Source of the DNA: Bacteroidales bacterium Bact_20
Lineage (GTDB): Bacteria > Bacteroidota > Bacteroidia > Bacteroidales > DTU049
NCBI GenBank assembly: GCA_001603615.1
Contig: LUZL01000190.1
Coordinates: 1 to 6,660, forward strand
Direction: 5' to 3'
Length of the DNA: 6,660 bases
The translations under genes were made by a program, and so were the position numbers. How positions within the stretch are numbered: position 1 is the stretch's first letter; every line of letters starts with the position of its first letter. A model generated the notes under the pieces. That model made no database searches. It saw only the letters and a program-made list of their open reading frames with translations, and was not told the DNA's origin. Below are positions 5,629 through 6,660 of the stretch, one piece after another.

Positions 5629-6558
5629 ATGGAAAACAATTATTACATTGGGATAGATATTGGCGGAACTAATACAGTATTTGGTATAGTAAACGAGATA
5701 GGCGAAATAATTTTTACTAGTTCTTTCTCAACAAATGAATATAAAGACCCCAGAGATCTAGTAAAAGATATATATGATAAATATATTAATTTTATTAATA
5801 CAAAACATATACAAGCTAGCGGTGTGGGGATAGGAGCTCCAAATGGTAATTTTTACACAGGATGTATAGAATTTGCTCCCAACTTGCATTGGGGAGAGAA
5901 TATCCCAATAGTAAAGATATTTAATGAGATATTTAAGTTGCCAGCAATACTCACTAATGATGCCAATGCAGCAGCAATAGGAGAAAAATTTTGGGGTGCA
6001 GCCAAAGATATGAAAGATTTTGTAGTACTCACCATTGGTACAGGCCTAGGAAGCGGCATTTTTGTTAATAATAACATTATACATGGTAAAAATGGTTATG
6101 CAGGAGAGCTAGGACATACTACTATCCCAGAAAGTAATCGTGCATGTACTTGTGGTAGAATTGGATGTTTAGAAACTTTTGTATCATCAAGGGGTATTTT
6201 GCAAACATACCAAGAAATATGTGCTAAAAAAAATATAGAAATTATAATAGGGGACATAAGCACCAAAGATATTTATGACTTAGCACAAAAGGGTAATAAA
6301 GAAGCCATAGAAACATATAAAATAACAGGTGAAGTCATAGGTCATTCGCTAGCTAATTTAGTTATGATACTAGACCCTGAAGCTATATTTTTATTTGGAG
6401 GTATAGCTAATGCTCATCCTATTCTCATACCTACAATATCAGATGTAATAGATAGTAATGTTTTATCTTTGTTTAAAGGAAAAGTTAAAATTTTACCATC
6501 TGCACTAATGAATAAAAATGCTGCTATATTAGGGAGTACAGCATTGTTTTATTTATGA
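5629..6558 (+). CDS. ROK family sugar kinase, probable glucokinase
   Basis: The 309-residue protein is a complete ROK (repressor, ORF, kinase) family member without an N-terminal DNA-binding domain, so it is a kinase and not a NagC/XylR-type regulator. The ATP-phosphate motif GIDIGGTNT lies at 8-16. The catalytic Asp111 is in LTNDANAAAIGE. TIGTGLGSGIF (135-145) is the second phosphate motif. GYAGELGHTTI (156-166) supplies the sugar-contacting Glu160 and His163. The zinc site is His163 with CTCGRIGCLE (173-182; Cys173, Cys175, Cys180). ROK kinases phosphorylate glucose or other hexoses, or N-acetyl amino sugars, using ATP. Glucokinase is the common assignment for this type in Bacteroidetes, but the substrate cannot be fixed from sequence, and no sugar transport or breakdown gene adjoins. 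It is cytoplasmic. The start has no Shine-Dalgarno sequence. It ends in TGA, 22 bases before a large hairpin. Confidence 0.92.
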   Translation: MENNYYIGIDIGGTNTVFGIVNEIGEIIFTSSFSTNEYKDPRDLVKDIYDKYINFINTKHIQASGVGIGAPNGNFYTGCIEFAPNLHWGENIPIVKIFNEIFKLPAILTNDANAAAIGEKFWGAAKDMKDFVVLTIGTGLGSGIFVNNNIIHGKNGYAGELGHTTIPESNRACTCGRIGCLETFVSSRGILQTYQEICAKKNIEIIIGDISTKDIYDLAQKGNKEAIETYKITGEVIGHSLANLVMILDPEAIFLFGGIANAHPILIPTISDVIDSNVLSLFKGKVKILPSALMNKNAAILGSTALFYL

Positions 6559-6580
6559 AAATATAGGAGTAGAATAATAA

Positions 6581-6632
6581 GGTGATTATATGATAATTTT
6601 TTGAAGGAACAAAAAATTATCATATAATTGTT
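6581..6632 (+). terminator. Long near-perfect hairpin after the ROK kinase gene (candidate terminator)
   Basis: The arms attatatgataattttttg (6585-6603) and its exact reverse complement (6610-6628) flank the 6-base loop aaggaa. As RNA, four further G-U pairs (6581-6584 with 6629-6632) would extend the stem to 23 pairs. Its place 22 bases after the stop codon suggests a 3'-end or terminator structure. It lacks the usual GC-rich stem and immediate T-run, though the left arm itself holds six Ts. It could also be a palindromic repeat element or a two-way terminator for an unseen gene to the right. Confidence 0.5.
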
Positions 6633-6660
6633 AGTAAAAAAATTTTTGTTATACTTAACA

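Noticed and set aside
5853..6077. Minus-strand open frame opposite the ROK kinase
   Set aside because: It is antisense to the catalytic core of an intact kinase gene and has no family resemblance.
6560..6660. Minus-strand open frame entering from the right edge
   Set aside because: One minus frame stays open for about 100 bases, and another ends in TGA at the edge of the hairpin, but both encode low-complexity Ile/Phe/Lys/Asn-rich peptides expected by chance in AT-rich DNA. The 3' end of a gene beyond the edge cannot be excluded.

Overview
The window reads as a piece of a very AT-rich Bacteroidetes (Bacteroidota) genome. Three things point there: a surface protein ending in a gliding-type (type B) type IX secretion C-terminal domain, TAnnTTTG promoter elements with no Shine-Dalgarno sequences ahead of the genes, and a SufS-SufE-DUF59 gene order familiar from that phylum. 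Stop codons TAA, TAG and TGA are all used, so the standard code applies. I cannot name a genus. GC content is low throughout (about 13% in the largest intergenic gap by my count), except for the start of the first gene, at about 44%.

Layout: (1) 1-1260, plus strand, the 3' part of a large repeat-built exported adhesin whose start lies before the window. In order it carries Ig-like repeats of 73-76 residues, an SprB-type repeat, a PKD domain and the type B sorting domain. (2) 1352-2578, plus strand, a full-length two-domain CinA. (3) 2654-3382, plus strand, a membrane-anchored family 25 lysozyme-like glycoside hydrolase. (4) 5346 down to 3391, minus strand, a tight operon sufS-sufE-sufT for sulfur mobilisation and Fe-S cluster assembly, converging on the lysozyme gene with only 8 bases between stop codons. 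(5) 5347-5628, an extremely AT-rich divergent promoter region. (6) 5629-6558, plus strand, a ROK-family sugar kinase, probably a glucokinase. (7) 6559-6660, no gene seen, but a striking 19-bp perfect inverted repeat.

Functionally this is mostly housekeeping: NAD/nucleotide salvage or damage control (CinA), cell-wall cleavage (GH25), Fe-S biogenesis (Suf) and sugar phosphorylation (ROK), beside one secreted adhesin. The three Suf genes clearly work together; the others look like separate transcription units. I found no convincing evidence of a previously undescribed system, mobile element, CRISPR array, tRNA or rRNA. The points most worth checking are the long hairpin after the kinase gene, the GC contrast inside the adhesin gene, the absence of an SprF/PorP partner directly after the adhesin, and the absence of sufBCD next to sufSET.
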